NCBI RefSeq assembly: GCF_000304355.2
Contig: NC_018227.2
Location: 558,001 to 622,000, forward strand
Reading direction: 5' to 3'
Length of the DNA stretch: 64,000 bases
Origin: Methanoculleus bourgensis MS2
Lineage (GTDB): Archaea; Halobacteriota; Methanomicrobia; Methanomicrobiales; Methanoculleaceae
Both the position numbers and the translations under genes were made by a program. The notes under the pieces are model-generated. The model was given only the letters and a program-made list of their open reading frames with translations, searched no databases and was not told the DNA's origin. Below are positions 1 through 13,037 of this stretch, one piece after another. Each line of letters begins with the position of its first letter. Position 1 is the stretch's first letter.

Positions 1-100
1 CGTTCTCGGAGGCAATCAATTCTAATCCATTGACCTGACGCAGGCGCTCTTCCTCGATGAGGCCTGCGATTTCAGGATCGAAGTTTGCCAGACTAGACAT
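1..100 (-). CDS. glyA: Serine hydroxymethyltransferase, N-terminal fragment
   Basis: Thirty-three codons read leftward from an ATG at position 100 and run off the window. The peptide starts [18 protein letters not shown] and reaches the LIASEN motif that is nearly invariant close to the N-terminus of serine hydroxymethyltransferase, the PLP enzyme that interconverts serine and glycine and charges a one-carbon carrier (tetrahydromethanopterin or folate in methanogens). Only this start is visible, so the carrier preference and the active-site lysine cannot be judged. A GGAG lies upstream of the start but at long spacing. Confidence 0.85.
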   Translation of the reverse strand, partial: MSSLANFDPEIAGLIEEERLRQVNGLELIASEN

Positions 101-736
101 GCAGGAAAAGGTTGCTCCGGTGAGGTAATATTCTTTCTTTTGCAGGATTTGTGGTAGTGCATCGAGTCACCGTATTCTGGATGGCTCTGGCATGAGGCGG
201 ACCGCCGGTCGCGTGTGGGGAGATGGGGGTATGGCCTCAGTACTTCGCTAAAACGGTTGAGGTAATCTCCAAGAGGTTAAACCATCGACCTCCCTTCGCG
301 TTGTTCGCGGCTTCGCGTGAGTTAATGGCCGAAGATAGCAATATGGCCTCTCGCGCTCTCACGCGTTGCCCGCGAAGTCCGGTGCCCTGGTGCTGCCGAT
401 CCCGTTTTAGGTCGCTATGCGAGGCTGCATTGGTCGATTTCAGATGCCGAAATGAGCGAAGTACTGGGCTTCACGTGAGATTCTGTCTTCACACCTGCGA
501 TGAGGTCGCTCGCGAAGAGAACAGCGGGAAACAGAAATACTTCGCGAAGTCTGTGCGGTTGTTGGCGATCCACGTCACGCACCAGAGCAGGCTATACCCT
601 TCAGATGAGGGTGGCTTCGAAGCGCTGGCTGCCTGTCCCTGGACCTGATGCCGGATAAAATGTAATAATTCTTCATTCGGTGAATCTATAGTAATATTAT
701 TACGTAATTATATCAAGGATTTATTTGAGGGAGATT
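101..736. repeat. Gene-poor gap with CGCGAAG-type repeat remnants
   Basis: No convincing gene is seen between glyA and the coiled-coil gene. From about 285 to 600 the DNA carries motifs such as TTCGCGGCTTCGCGTGAG, ACGCGTTGCCCGCGAAG and TACTTCGCGAAG. These are the interior motifs of the dispersed TA-flanked elements found elsewhere in the window (for example 5643-5889 and 52345-52517). I see no clear element ends here, so this looks like a decayed or rearranged copy. An open frame across 223-648 is arginine- and serine-rich and follows the repeat, so I do not call it a gene. The AT-rich stretch at 655-720 probably holds the promoter for the rightward smc operon. Confidence 0.6.
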
Positions 737-1348
737 ATGGCGAAGAAGGATGCGAGGATACGATTTCTCGAGCGAGAACTCGCGGAGCGCGAGAAGGAGA
801 TGGAGACCATGATTGAAACTGAGCGGCCGATGGAATCGGAGGCGGAGGATGAGCGCGTGCGCGATCTGGAGCGGAAGGTGCGGGAACTTGAGGCTCTGGT
901 GAAAGGCCTGACTGCAGAGGTTCTGGATCTCAAATCGGTGACCATGAATCTCTGTCGGGACGTTGAGGAGCGAAAGAAAAAGCCGGTGGCGACTGAAGAG
1001 AGGACGGCGGGGGCCACAGTCAGGGCTGAACCCCGGATCGGCTCCGAACCGCGCGCGCGTGTTGAGCCCCGGACCTCCACGCGTCCGGTGGAGAAGCGGC
1101 CTGCCGAGCCCGCTGTCGAAGAAGGGGAGCTGGACCTCATCATGCAGAACGACGGGACGCTGAAGCCGGAGCCGAGAAGATCCTCGGAGTATATTGTTGC
1201 CAGCACCAAATTTGGGAACGCACCGGTGAAGGGCAAGGGCAGGGGCGGCAGGTCGTCTGAACGGACCCTGTTCGTGGAGCAGAAGAAACGTAAGGTCAGC
1301 GATGTCATCCAGGCTGAAGAGGGTGACACGCTCGACCTTGACCGGTAG
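737..1348 (+). CDS. Coiled-coil hypothetical protein upstream of smc
   Basis: A 203-residue protein of unknown function. The first 100 or so residues are a highly charged heptad-like coiled coil rich in Glu, Arg and Leu. Residues 100-150 are a low-complexity Arg/Pro/Glu linker, and the tail is basic (KGKGRGG) and then acidic. I chose the ATG at 737 because GAGGGAG sits directly upstream; an in-frame TTG at 725 is possible. It ends 17 bp before smc and is probably co-transcribed with smc and scpA, so a role with the condensin complex is plausible, but that is inference from position. I recognise no catalytic motif. Confidence 0.7.
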   Translation: MAKKDARIRFLERELAEREKEMETMIETERPMESEAEDERVRDLERKVRELEALVKGLTAEVLDLKSVTMNLCRDVEERKKKPVATEERTAGATVRAEPRIGSEPRARVEPRTSTRPVEKRPAEPAVEEGELDLIMQNDGTLKPEPRRSSEYIVASTKFGNAPVKGKGRGGRSSERTLFVEQKKRKVSDVIQAEEGDTLDLDR

Positions 1349-1365
1349 CCGGGGGAGCCTGATCC

Positions 1366-4300
1366 TTGTATATCACGCACCTTGAGATCGACAACTTCAA
1401 GTCGTTCGCCAGAAAGACGAAAATTCCTTTTTTTGAAGGATTTACTGTCATCTCAGGCCCGAATGGTTCAGGGAAGAGCAACATCATCGATAGTATCCTC
1501 TTCGTTCTGGCCCTCTCGGGTGCGCGGGGGTTGCGGGCCGAGAAGCTGACCGACCTGATCAACGTCAACACCGGGAAGAACACCGCCGAGGTGGGGGTTA
1601 CGTTCTCGGACGGCACGACGATCCGCCGCCGGATAAAGCGGACGCCGGCCGGGTACTACAGCTACAACTACCTAAACGGCCGCCTTTGCAAACAGGGCGA
1701 CGTCATCGAGTTCCTTGCGAAGTTAGGGGTCAAGCCTGAGGGTTACAACGTCGTGATGCAGGGTGATATCACCCGGATCATGGAGATGAGCGACGGCGAG
1801 CGGCGCAAGATCATCGATGAGATTGCGGGTGTCGCCGAGTTTGACAGTAAGCGTGAACAGGCTCTCTCGGAACTTGAGGTGGTGCGGGAGCGGATCGAGC
1901 GTGAGGAGATCCTCCTTGGTGAGCTCGCCGCGCGGCTGGATGCGCTCCAGCATGAGCGGGAGCAGGCGATTGAGTACCGGCGGTGGCAGGAGCAGCTGGA
2001 GCACTTCGGGCGGTGCCGGGGGGCGGCGCTTGTCAGGCAGAAAGAGCGGGAGATCGGCACACTGCACGACTTGATGCGTGATCAGCAGGCTGAGGTCGTG
2101 CGCATCACCGGCGAGGTAGAGACCACCAGGGCGAGCCTTGAAGAGGCGCGCGAGCGTCAGCGCGCGGTCGATGATGAGATCAGTCGGAAGAGCGGCCCCG
2201 AATACCTTGACCTCGTAGGAAGGCTTGAGGAGGCGCGGGGCGGGATCAAGCTCGCCGAGAAGACCATCGAACGCCTGAAGACCAGTCGGGATGAGAATCT
2301 GGAAGCGGCCCAGCGGGTCTATATGGACAGCAGGCGCGCTGAGGCAAAGGTCGAGGAGTGTGCCGGGCAGATCCGCAACCTCTCGATCGACCGCGCGAAC
2401 CTGGCGATGGAACTCTCAGGCCAGCGCGAGCAGATGAAGGCGGTCGAGGAGCGTATAGCAGGCGAGAGCAAGGAGGTCGAGGGGTTAAAGGACCAGCTCT
2501 TCGCGCGGCTGCAGGACCTTGAGAGCAGGAAGGAGCTCCGGGCGAAGATCCTCCGCGAGCAGGACATCTTCATCGAGAAGAGCCGCATGCGGACATCGGA
2601 GCGCGAACGCCTGGAGGTGCGCATCCGCCAGATCAATGAGGAACTGGCGAACAAGCAGGAACAGGTCACCGAGTACTCTTCCTGCATGGCCGACTGCGAG
2701 GCGCAGAAGCGCGAGATCGAGCGCGAACTCTCTGATGCCGAGAGCACGCTCTTTGCGCGGCGGTCGACCCTTGACCGGCTGCAGAAGGAGATCCGGGAGA
2801 ACGAGCAGGAACTGATGCGCTTTGAGGCGCAGCAGCAGGCGCAGGGCGATGCCGGCGGGAGGGCGATGGAGTTTGTCCTCGGCATGGATGGCGCGCACGG
2901 CACCGTCGCACAGCTCGGGCGGGCGCCGCCTGAGTATGCGACCGCGCTCGACATCGCGGCCATGGGCCGGCTCCGCTGGGTGATCGTCGATAACGACGGG
3001 GTTGCATCCGATGCGATCCGCTACCTGAGGGAGAACCGTCTCGGCCGGGTCACGTTCCTGCCGCTCAACAAACTCCGTGCCCCGATCCTCTCGCCGCTGG
3101 AGGCGGATCCGGGCATCATCGGTTACGCGGTCGACCTCCTGGAGTTCGACCCGGCGTTCGAGCGTGCTTTCCGGGTCGTCTTCGGCGCGACGGTGGTGGT
3201 GGATACCCTCGAGCGGGCGCGGCGGCTGATGGGCAGGTACAGGATGGTCACCCTGGGCGGGGACTTCGTCGAGAAGAGCGGCGCCATGACCGGCGGTGTG
3301 CAGAAGAAGAAGGTCCGCGGATTCGGGGTGGCTGTCGATGACGAGATCACGCGGGTCCGCGCAACGCTTGCCGGTCTTGAGGCTGAGGCGGCGGAGATCG
3401 GTGCGTCCATCGGTCGTCTTGCTGAGGTCTCGGAGGCAAAGCGGGCGGAGCGGAGTGCGGTCGATGAGCAGGTTGCGCGCTACCGGATGCTCACTGAAGA
3501 GTTTTCAAAGCGCATCGAGGTGCTCACCGGGGAGAAGCAGACCCTGGAAGTGACCCTGCGGGAGATGCTTCTTGACGCGAAGACCGGGGGGGAGGAGCTT
3601 GCGCGGCTTGAGGCGGATCTCGAGCGGACCGCGGGCGAGATCGCGCGGCTCTCCGGGGAGGTTGATGATCTCAAGAAGAAGCTTGACGATACCGAGATCC
3701 CGGCTCTCACCGGGCAGTATGAGGATCTCCGGCGATCTGTCGAGGATATCGAGCGCCGGCTCCGGAACAAGGATGCGGATATCACCGATGCCAAACGCGA
3801 GCGGCAGCACTTCGCTAACCGTGTAGAGGAACTCACTGCGGAGCGGGACCGCCTGGCAGCGAAGAACCAGGAGATCGATGATGAGATCGCGGCGGCTGGG
3901 GAGGAGATCGAGGGGCTGCGTCGCCTGATCGTCCAGTTTGAGGCGCGCCAGAAGGAGTTCTCCGATGAACTTGCCGGGCTGCACGAGAAACGCGACCGCG
4001 TGCTTGGTGAGATCCGGTCGCTGGATCGGGAGGTCCTCGAACTCGGGGGTGCGATGGAGCGTGTCCGGATGCAGATCGATGCGCTCGAAGAACGGGAGCG
4101 CTCGCTGCTTGCGGAGGTTGCGGCGCTCCGGGAGCAGGCCGGTGATGTGGAGACCGATCTTGATCTTGCGACCATCGATGCCGGGATTGCAGAAGCTGAG
4201 CGGGCACTCAAGAAGATCGGTGCTGTGAATATGCTCGCGATCGAGGAGTGCGATCGTGTTAGTGCGCGCGTCGAGGAACGGACCGCGAAGAAGGAGGTGC

Positions 4301-4809
4301 TCTCGCGGGAGCGGACGATGCTTCTTGAGCGGATCGAGAAGTATGAGAAGATGAAGTATGACGCTTTCATGACCGCGTACAGGGCGATCGATGCGAATTT
4401 CCAGAAGATCTTCGCGCGGCTGACTGAGGGGAGCGGCAGGCTGGTTCTCGATAATGAGGAGGACCCGTTCTCCGGTGGCATGACGTTTGCGGTGCAGCCG
4501 CGGGACAAGAAGGTTCATCTCCTCTCCGCGCTCTCCGGCGGCGAGAAGTCGCTGACCACGCTTGCGTTCATCTTCTCGATCCAGCAGTACATGCCCGCGC
4601 CGTTCTATGCGCTGGATGAGGTGGATATGTTCCTCGATGGGAGCAATGTCGGCCGGATCGCCGCCATGATCAGCGAACTATCGGGGAACGCGCAGTCGAT
4701 CATCGTCTCGCTCAGAAAGCCGATGATCGAGCGCGCTGACCGGATTGTGGGTGTGACGATCCGCCCTGACAAGAGCACCTACGTGACCGGTGTGCAGAAC
4801 AATGGATGA
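1366..4809 (+). CDS. smc: Chromosome segregation ATPase SMC
   Basis: A full-length 1,147-residue SMC protein, the ATPase core of the prokaryotic condensin that loops and segregates chromosomes. The N-terminal head carries Walker A (GPNGSGKSN, residues 31-39). Two long Glu/Arg/Leu-rich coiled coils flank a central hinge at about residues 490-650. The C-terminal head has the ABC signature LSGGEKSLTTLAF and Walker B FYALDEVDMFLD. The start codon is TTG at 1366, supported by GGGGGAG eight bases upstream and by the family's usual N-terminus (YITHLEIDNFKSF). The last 8 bases overlap scpA, showing translational coupling with its kleisin partner. Confidence 0.97.
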   Translation: MYITHLEIDNFKSFARKTKIPFFEGFTVISGPNGSGKSNIIDSILFVLALSGARGLRAEKLTDLINVNTGKNTAEVGVTFSDGTTIRRRIKRTPAGYYSYNYLNGRLCKQGDVIEFLAKLGVKPEGYNVVMQGDITRIMEMSDGERRKIIDEIAGVAEFDSKREQALSELEVVRERIEREEILLGELAARLDALQHEREQAIEYRRWQEQLEHFGRCRGAALVRQKEREIGTLHDLMRDQQAEVVRITGEVETTRASLEEARERQRAVDDEISRKSGPEYLDLVGRLEEARGGIKLAEKTIERLKTSRDENLEAAQRVYMDSRRAEAKVEECAGQIRNLSIDRANLAMELSGQREQMKAVEERIAGESKEVEGLKDQLFARLQDLESRKELRAKILREQDIFIEKSRMRTSERERLEVRIRQINEELANKQEQVTEYSSCMADCEAQKREIERELSDAESTLFARRSTLDRLQKEIRENEQELMRFEAQQQAQGDAGGRAMEFVLGMDGAHGTVAQLGRAPPEYATALDIAAMGRLRWVIVDNDGVASDAIRYLRENRLGRVTFLPLNKLRAPILSPLEADPGIIGYAVDLLEFDPAFERAFRVVFGATVVVDTLERARRLMGRYRMVTLGGDFVEKSGAMTGGVQKKKVRGFGVAVDDEITRVRATLAGLEAEAAEIGASIGRLAEVSEAKRAERSAVDEQVARYRMLTEEFSKRIEVLTGEKQTLEVTLREMLLDAKTGGEELARLEADLERTAGEIARLSGEVDDLKKKLDDTEIPALTGQYEDLRRSVEDIERRLRNKDADITDAKRERQHFANRVEELTAERDRLAAKNQEIDDEIAAAGEEIEGLRRLIVQFEARQKEFSDELAGLHEKRDRVLGEIRSLDREVLELGGAMERVRMQIDALEERERSLLAEVAALREQAGDVETDLDLATIDAGIAEAERALKKIGAVNMLAIEECDRVSARVEERTAKKEVLSRERTMLLERIEKYEKMKYDAFMTAYRAIDANFQKIFARLTEGSGRLVLDNEEDPFSGGMTFAVQPRDKKVHLLSALSGGEKSLTTLAFIFSIQQYMPAPFYALDEVDMFLDGSNVGRIAAMISELSGNAQSIIVSLRKPMIERADRIVGVTIRPDKSTYVTGVQNNG

Positions 4810-5545
4810 AGAGCCTGTCGAGATCCTGGTCGGGATGGCCGAGCGGGGCGAGGTCGATCCCTGGAACATCGATATCGTTGATGTGACGGACCGGTTCCTG
4901 GCCGAACTCGACCGCCGGAAGGAACTGGACCTGCGGGTCTCGGGGAGGACGCTCTTCTATGCTGCATGCCTGTTGCGCCTGAAGTCGGAGTATCTTGAGG
5001 GGTGGGACGACGATGAAGACGAAGATTCGTCCCTGGGCGACGAGGAAGACCTCTTTACCGGTTTTGAGTTTGACTTCGAGTCGGGCGGGGAGGGCGAACC
5101 GATAGAACGCCTGGAGCGGGAGATCCAGCGCCGTCTCAGGCGGAAGAACCTGCGGAAGCGCCCCCCGGTCACGCTCTATGAACTTATCAAGCAGCTGAAG
5201 ACGGCGGAGAAGGAACAGCGCCGGAAGCAGCGGAGGCGGAAGCCCGCGCCCCCTGAACCGGATCTCGATCTGGATGCCGGGGACGTGGTGGCGGTGGCGC
5301 ACGACGAGGGGTATCAGATGGCGGTCGCGGGCGTGATGGAGGGGTACCGGCGTTCCGCGCGGGCGGGTGACGGTGTCCTGACGCTCGACGAACTCTCGGG
5401 GTCGATGGACCGGGAGCGGCATGAGGTCTATATCCCGCTCCTTTTCCTGATGCTTGAGGGGAAACTCGCTCTCTGGCAGGACGAGTTCTTCGGTGAGGTG
5501 TATGTCGGCGAGCATATCCCGGAGCGTGATACGGATGATGAATAG
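4802..5545 (+). CDS. scpA: Segregation and condensation protein ScpA (kleisin)
   Basis: A 247-residue kleisin that bridges the two SMC heads. The N-terminus matches the ScpA family (EPVEILVGMAERGEVDPWNI, then DIVDVTDRFLAEL), which binds the SMC neck. The middle is acidic and variable, with runs of Asp/Glu and then Arg/Lys. The C-terminus (VYIPLLFLMLEGKLALWQDE) is the winged-helix segment that contacts the other SMC head. The start is the ATG at 4802, overlapping the smc stop by 8 bases; an upstream GTG at 4790 is less likely. No scpB follows, so any ScpB would be encoded elsewhere or be absent. Confidence 0.93.
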   Translation: MDEEPVEILVGMAERGEVDPWNIDIVDVTDRFLAELDRRKELDLRVSGRTLFYAACLLRLKSEYLEGWDDDEDEDSSLGDEEDLFTGFEFDFESGGEGEPIERLEREIQRRLRRKNLRKRPPVTLYELIKQLKTAEKEQRRKQRRRKPAPPEPDLDLDAGDVVAVAHDEGYQMAVAGVMEGYRRSARAGDGVLTLDELSGSMDRERHEVYIPLLFLMLEGKLALWQDEFFGEVYVGEHIPERDTDDE

Positions 5546-5640
5546 CTGCCACGGTCCGGCATACCCGCGCCTCCTCCTGTAGCCGGCGCATCGGTGTCCT
5601 GGTATCGCCCGGGGTTTGGGCGATTAACGATTCTGGAGCG

Positions 5641-5891
5641 TAGTGGAGCATTTCACCTTTATTTTCGGGTTTGAGCGCGGATGGTCGGCCGCACGCGAAG
5701 AGCGCGATGAGTTCCGGTTGGGAGGGACTACACGGACTTCGCGAACTTCCGTGCGAGAGACTGTAGCACCTTTCTATACCGAAACCTCACGCGAAGCCGC
5801 GAAGGGCGCGAAGGGTGGAGTTACACAGACTACGCGCGAGAGCGCGAGAGGTAACAACCGCATGGACAAGAGTAGATGAAATGCTCCAGTA
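5641..5891. mobile_element. MITE-like element A (247 bp, TA flanks)
   Basis: A complete copy of the dispersed family. It is bounded by TA dinucleotides at 5641-5642 and 5890-5891. The left end reads GTGGAGCATTTCACCT and the reverse complement of the right end reads CTGGAGCATTTCATCT, forming imperfect terminal inverted repeats. The interior has several CGCGAAG motifs and no gene. TA duplication and short inverted repeats are the hallmarks of non-autonomous elements moved by IS630/Tc1-mariner transposases. It sits between scpA and the rRNA promoter region. Confidence 0.7.
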
Positions 5892-6190
5892 GACTCCCTG
5901 CAAAAACAGTGTAATCATATCCTCCTCCAGGCACCGGGAGGCTCCCGGGTCAGGTTGTCGCTGATGGGGAGGCCCCCTCTCCCAGGTACCCCCGGCGCAA
6001 TTGGCCACCATGGTCCACTGCATGGGGTTGTTTTTATCCATGCGTGGGGCGTTTTCCGGGTATCCGGGAGGCCCCTGCCCGGGACTGGCTCGCGCGCGGA
6101 GGGGTGTGCCATGCACCTCGTTTATATACTCTGGTGCTCCTGGAGCTTGCTCCTGGCCGATCCACGACCGGATGCCGGATTTTTGTGTAG
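5892..6190. other. Non-coding gap before the rRNA promoters, with a shared repeat block
   Basis: No gene is apparent. The stretch is rich in G/C palindromes such as ACCGGGAGGCTCCCGGGT near 5933. A segment at about 5968-6030 (containing CCACCATGGTCCACTGCATG) closely resembles 61834-61892 (CCACCACGGTCCACAGCATG), which lies inside another dispersed element. A TTTATATACTC at about 6120 may be a further weak promoter. Short open frames here are unconvincing. Confidence 0.5.
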
Positions 6191-6199
6191 GGTGAGGGT

Positions 6200-6920
6200 A
6201 AATCTATAAATACTCTAGGGGTCTACATGTTATAGTCAAGTCAGAGGCGAATCTCGCGCCTGATTCTGCATTCAGTGGCAGGATGCGCGAGGCTTCTGGC
6301 AAATATGGGGGTCCAAGCCGGATGCTTGGATCCGACAGAGCGGGGAAATGTTTATATAGCATTGGCGACAACATAGTAAGGCTGTGTTGTCAGGGCATCA
6401 GATTGTGCAGCCCGGTTCGGGTGGTCTGGTCGGTGTCCCCTCAACTGCTGTGAGGGTCCGAGAATTGTCTCGGGCCTGATACGGGTTGACAATGTTTATA
6501 TGTCTGGATTCCCAACATGTATTCTCACAAGATGTGTCGACATGCCCCTAAATGGGCAATGTGGCACGATCGGACCGGGAATATATTGTGGATTCCCGAT
6601 CTGAATCCTGAAGCAGGAACACAATGTATATATGCGATGAATCGCAAACATTAATTCCTGCACGGGTGAAACAGGGTGGCTGGAACACAATGTTCTGGCT
6701 GGCTTCTGCATTCAGGTCTGGGATTTCTTCTGGATCTCCAGAATGAATCCTGGTGTGGAGAAGGAACATTTATATGTCGGGAACGACAAATGTTTATTCT
6801 CACGCAGGAGAAGCAGTCTGGTCTGGTTCGGACCTGACGCCCTGTATCGCAAAGGACATGACGATCCGAGTCATCAAAACTCGGATCTGATACGGGAACC
6901 AAATGTTTAAATACTTACAA
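6200..6920 (+). promoter_or_regulatory. Tandem rRNA promoter array (about six TATA units)
   Basis: Six archaeal TATA-like boxes lie at nearly even spacing ahead of 16S: CTATAAATA at about 6204, TTTATATAG at 6351, TTTATATG at 6495, GTATATATG at 6626, TTTATATG at 6769 and GTTTAAATAC at 6905. Steps between them are roughly 130-147 bp. Several units share context, for example a purine-rich GGGAAA/GGAACA run directly before the box (BRE-like) and a CTGATACGGG motif before units 3 and 6. Multiple tandem promoters before rRNA operons are known in halophilic archaea. Use of each box here is inferred. Confidence 0.75.
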
Positions 6921-7008
6921 AATAAACATTGTTTCCCTGTTGATGGAGAATCAACGCGACCGCGCATGACGCGGGTTGGTTCTGACGTTGGCATTGGCAA
7001 TGCGGAAA

Positions 7009-7040
7009 TTTGTTCAGTAACCGCTAATTCCTCCCAAGTT
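7009..7040 (+). other. 16S processing stem, left arm
   Basis: The text beginning TTTGTTCAGTAACCGCTAAT here is complementary, with small interruptions, to 8538-8565 just after 16S (ACTTGGGTGTAAGCGGTTGC then TGAACAAA). The two arms bring the ends of the 16S precursor together in a long helix. In Archaea such helices contain the bulge-helix-bulge cut by the tRNA-splicing endonuclease. Confidence 0.7.
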
Positions 7041-7061
7041 TAGTAGTGTGCATACTTCCAA

Positions 7062-8528
<1,467 letters not shown>

Positions 8529-8537
8529 AATGAAATT

Positions 8538-8565
8538 ACTTGGGTGTAAGCGGTTGCTGAACAAA
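8538..8565 (+). other. 16S processing stem, right arm
   Basis: Partner of the arm at 7009-7040. Pairing is strongest over AAGCGGTTGCTGAACAAA against TTTGTTCAGTAACCGCT upstream (one G-U). It lies between the 16S 3' end and the spacer tRNA-Ala. Confidence 0.7.
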
Positions 8566-8596
8566 ACGTAAAATTGCTGATGTCAACCGGAAGACC

Positions 8597-8669
8597 GGGC
8601 TCATAGCTCAGCTGGAAGAGCGCCGCCTTTGCGAGGCGGAGGCCGGGGGTTCAAATCCCCCTGAGTCCA
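8597..8669 (+). tRNA. tRNA-Ala (TGC)
   Basis: A 73-nt cloverleaf in the 16S-23S spacer, the usual place for tRNA-Ala in Euryarchaeota. The acceptor arms GGGCTCA and TGAGTCC pair with one G-U. The anticodon arm is CCGCC-TTTGCGA-GGCGG, giving anticodon TGC. The T arm is GGGGG-TTCAAAT-CCCCC. The discriminator is A and a full CCA is not encoded. Confidence 0.96.
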
Positions 8670-8740
8670 CTTCAATGCACCCGGAGATGAGAGTCACCGG
8701 GGAAGGGCTGAAGGTCTTTGACCTGACGAGGCCGTGTAAA

Positions 8741-8775
8741 GGTGCGTACTCTGGACGTTAAATGAGTTCAGCGGA
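8741..8775 (+). other. 23S processing stem, left arm
   Basis: GGTGCGTACTCTGGA and GAGTTCAGCGGA in this arm pair with TCCGCTGAACTC and TCCGGAGTACGCACC at 11693-11727, after 23S. The interruption between the paired blocks is where a bulge-helix-bulge processing site would lie. Confidence 0.75.
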
Positions 8776-8779
8776 ACGG

Positions 8780-11690
<2,911 letters not shown>

Positions 11691-11692
11691 CT

Positions 11693-11727
11693 TCCGCTGA
11701 ACTCAGACGAAATCCGGAGTACGCACC
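11693..11727 (+). other. 23S processing stem, right arm
   Basis: Complement of 8741-8775: TCCGCTGAACTC, a short mismatched stretch, then TCCGGAGTACGCACC. It marks the 3' boundary of the 23S precursor. Confidence 0.75.
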
Positions 11728-11769
11728 CCAAAATACCTCATGCCCGTCCCCGGGTAAGGGTGGGAACCC

Positions 11770-11800
11770 TTATATATACTGGGTGACTAATATGTAGAGG
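11770..11800 (+). promoter_or_regulatory. Probable promoter for tRNA-Cys and 5S
   Basis: TTATATATACT at 11770-11780 is a strong archaeal TATA box beyond the 23S processing stem. With a start about 25 bases on, near 11800, it would lie 12 nt before tRNA-Cys. The tRNA-Cys and 5S pair could therefore be transcribed apart from 16S-23S. Confidence 0.6.
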
Positions 11801-11811
11801 TAACACGGCTT

Positions 11812-11883
11812 GCCAAGGTGGCGGAGCGGCCACGCGGTTGACTGCAGATCAACTACACCCCGGTTCAAATCCGGGCCTTGGCT
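11812..11883 (+). tRNA. tRNA-Cys (GCA)
   Basis: A 72-nt cloverleaf between 23S and 5S. Acceptor arms are GCCAAGG and CCTTGGC. The anticodon arm is GTTGA-CTGCAGA-TCAAC, giving GCA for cysteine. The T arm is CCCGG-TTCAAAT-CCGGG. The discriminator is T(U), as expected for tRNA-Cys. The next bases are TCC, so CCA is added after transcription. Confidence 0.95.
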
Positions 11884-11904
11884 TCCATCCGATCTCGGAT
11901 GTCT

Positions 11905-12031
11905 GGTAATAGCGGCCATAGCAGAGGGGAAACACCTGGACCCATTCCGAACCCAGAAGTTAAGCCCTCTCACGTACCGAGTTGTACTGAGGTGCGAGAG
12001 CCCTCGGGAAGCCCGGTTCGCTGCTATTACC
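11905..12031 (+). rRNA. rrf: 5S ribosomal RNA
   Basis: A 5S rRNA whose ends pair as GGTAATAGCGG with CGCTGCTATTACC. The interior carries the conserved ACACCTGGACCCATTCCGAA CCCAGAAGTTAAG block. The length, about 121-127 nt, fits the family. It closes the rRNA locus and is followed by T-rich DNA that may end transcription. Confidence 0.95.
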
Positions 12032-12339
12032 TTCCTTTGCATTGAAGAACTCTTCTGATATCTTATTGTGTAAGCGTTTTCTGATAGTATCTTCTGTAAC
12101 GTGAGTTGTTATGATCTGTTTTCTGCCTGGGGGCCGGGTGGCGCATCCAGATGGTTTCCCGTGTCCAGTCGAGAACAAGAGGCTTTGGCAATCTGCATAA
12201 TCCCTATGAACCCCCTGGCAGGGCACAGGCATAGCTGGACGTGGATACATTTTCATGCTACTATTTTACCTGATTGCGGAGACCACAAAAGATTAACGAA
12301 AGGCAATTATTATATACGGTTTTCGCCATGCTTATACTA
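12032..12339. other. Gap between 5S and the first IS630 copy
   Basis: No gene is supported. The first 60 bases are T-rich (CTTCCTTTGC, CTCTTCTGATATCTTATTG) and probably include the archaeal-type terminator of the 5S transcript. The remainder shows no repeat shared with the other gaps. An ATTATTATATACGG near 12306 resembles a TATA box, but the IS630 element begins only 30 bp later. Confidence 0.5.
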
Positions 12340-12347
12340 GTGCACCG

Positions 12348-13037
12348 TCAACCCTCTAATGTCGGATAGAGGCGCACTAATTTAATCCGTGCATCCTCAG
12401 CCGTGAACTGCCAGTTTACCTTTGCATTCTTGTTATTCCTGGCATTTTCCCATGCTTTTACCTCCATCCGGACCTCCTCGATCGTCTCGATTCTTCGCGA
12501 TAAACACTGCCGGGTCAACACGCTCAACTCTATTTCCGCCATATTCAGCCAGCTCCCATGTTTTGGCGCATATATAAATTCGAACCGATCCCAGAGCGTC
12601 TTTGCCTCTTCCGGCGAATACGTTTCGTAGAGTGAGCCGGGTGTATGGGTATTCAGGTTATCCATCACCAGGACGATCTTCTCTGCCTCGGGGTACTGTT
12701 CAGCGATATCCTGCAAAAACAATGCCCAATCCTGCTTGGTCCGGTGCTCAGTAATCTTCACCATCCGTTTTCCCGCCAATGGTTCACTGGCAAGAAAAAT
12801 GTTGCACGTGCCACAACGGCGGTATTCATAGTCATACCGGGCCGGTTGTCCCGGTGAGGCGGGGACGGCATTCCGGGTTTCGGCAATGAGTTGCTTTGGG
12901 GATTCATCCATGCAAACGACAGGATACAGCGGATTCAAGGGACGTTTGTAGATGTCCAGAACCCGCTCCATATGGGCAACAAAACTACCGGTGTGTTCCG
13001 GCGGTATGATCCACTCTTGGTGCTTCCAGGGCTGCAT
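12348..13037 (-). CDS. IS630 transposase, catalytic part (ORF B), copy 1
   Basis: A 229-residue DDE catalytic domain. It starts MQPWKHQEWIIPPEHTGSF and holds the first Asp in VVCMDES, the second in VLVMDNLNTHTPGS and the Glu in KHGSWLNMAEIELSV, the expected IS630 triad. It lies +1 relative to ORF A and overlaps it by about 50 bases. A run of seven A (on the coding strand) at 13042-13048 precedes its first ATG. A fused product by slippage or frameshifting is likely, though independent initiation is possible. Compared with copy 2 it differs at a few residues (NAVPAS, EKIVLV, GSLYE, EEVRME). Confidence 0.9.
   Translation of the reverse strand: MQPWKHQEWIIPPEHTGSFVAHMERVLDIYKRPLNPLYPVVCMDESPKQLIAETRNAVPASPGQPARYDYEYRRCGTCNIFLASEPLAGKRMVKITEHRTKQDWALFLQDIAEQYPEAEKIVLVMDNLNTHTPGSLYETYSPEEAKTLWDRFEFIYAPKHGSWLNMAEIELSVLTRQCLSRRIETIEEVRMEVKAWENARNNKNAKVNWQFTAEDARIKLVRLYPTLEG

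Noticed and set aside
223-648. Open frame of 141 codons after glyA
   Set aside because: It runs through the CGCGAAG-type repeat, has biased Arg/Ser composition and no ribosome-binding site or recognisable domain.
3480-4518. Long minus-strand frames opposite smc (342 and 337 codons)
   Set aside because: They are shadows of the high-GC coiled-coil coding sequence of smc and show Ser/Arg-rich composition typical of antisense frames.
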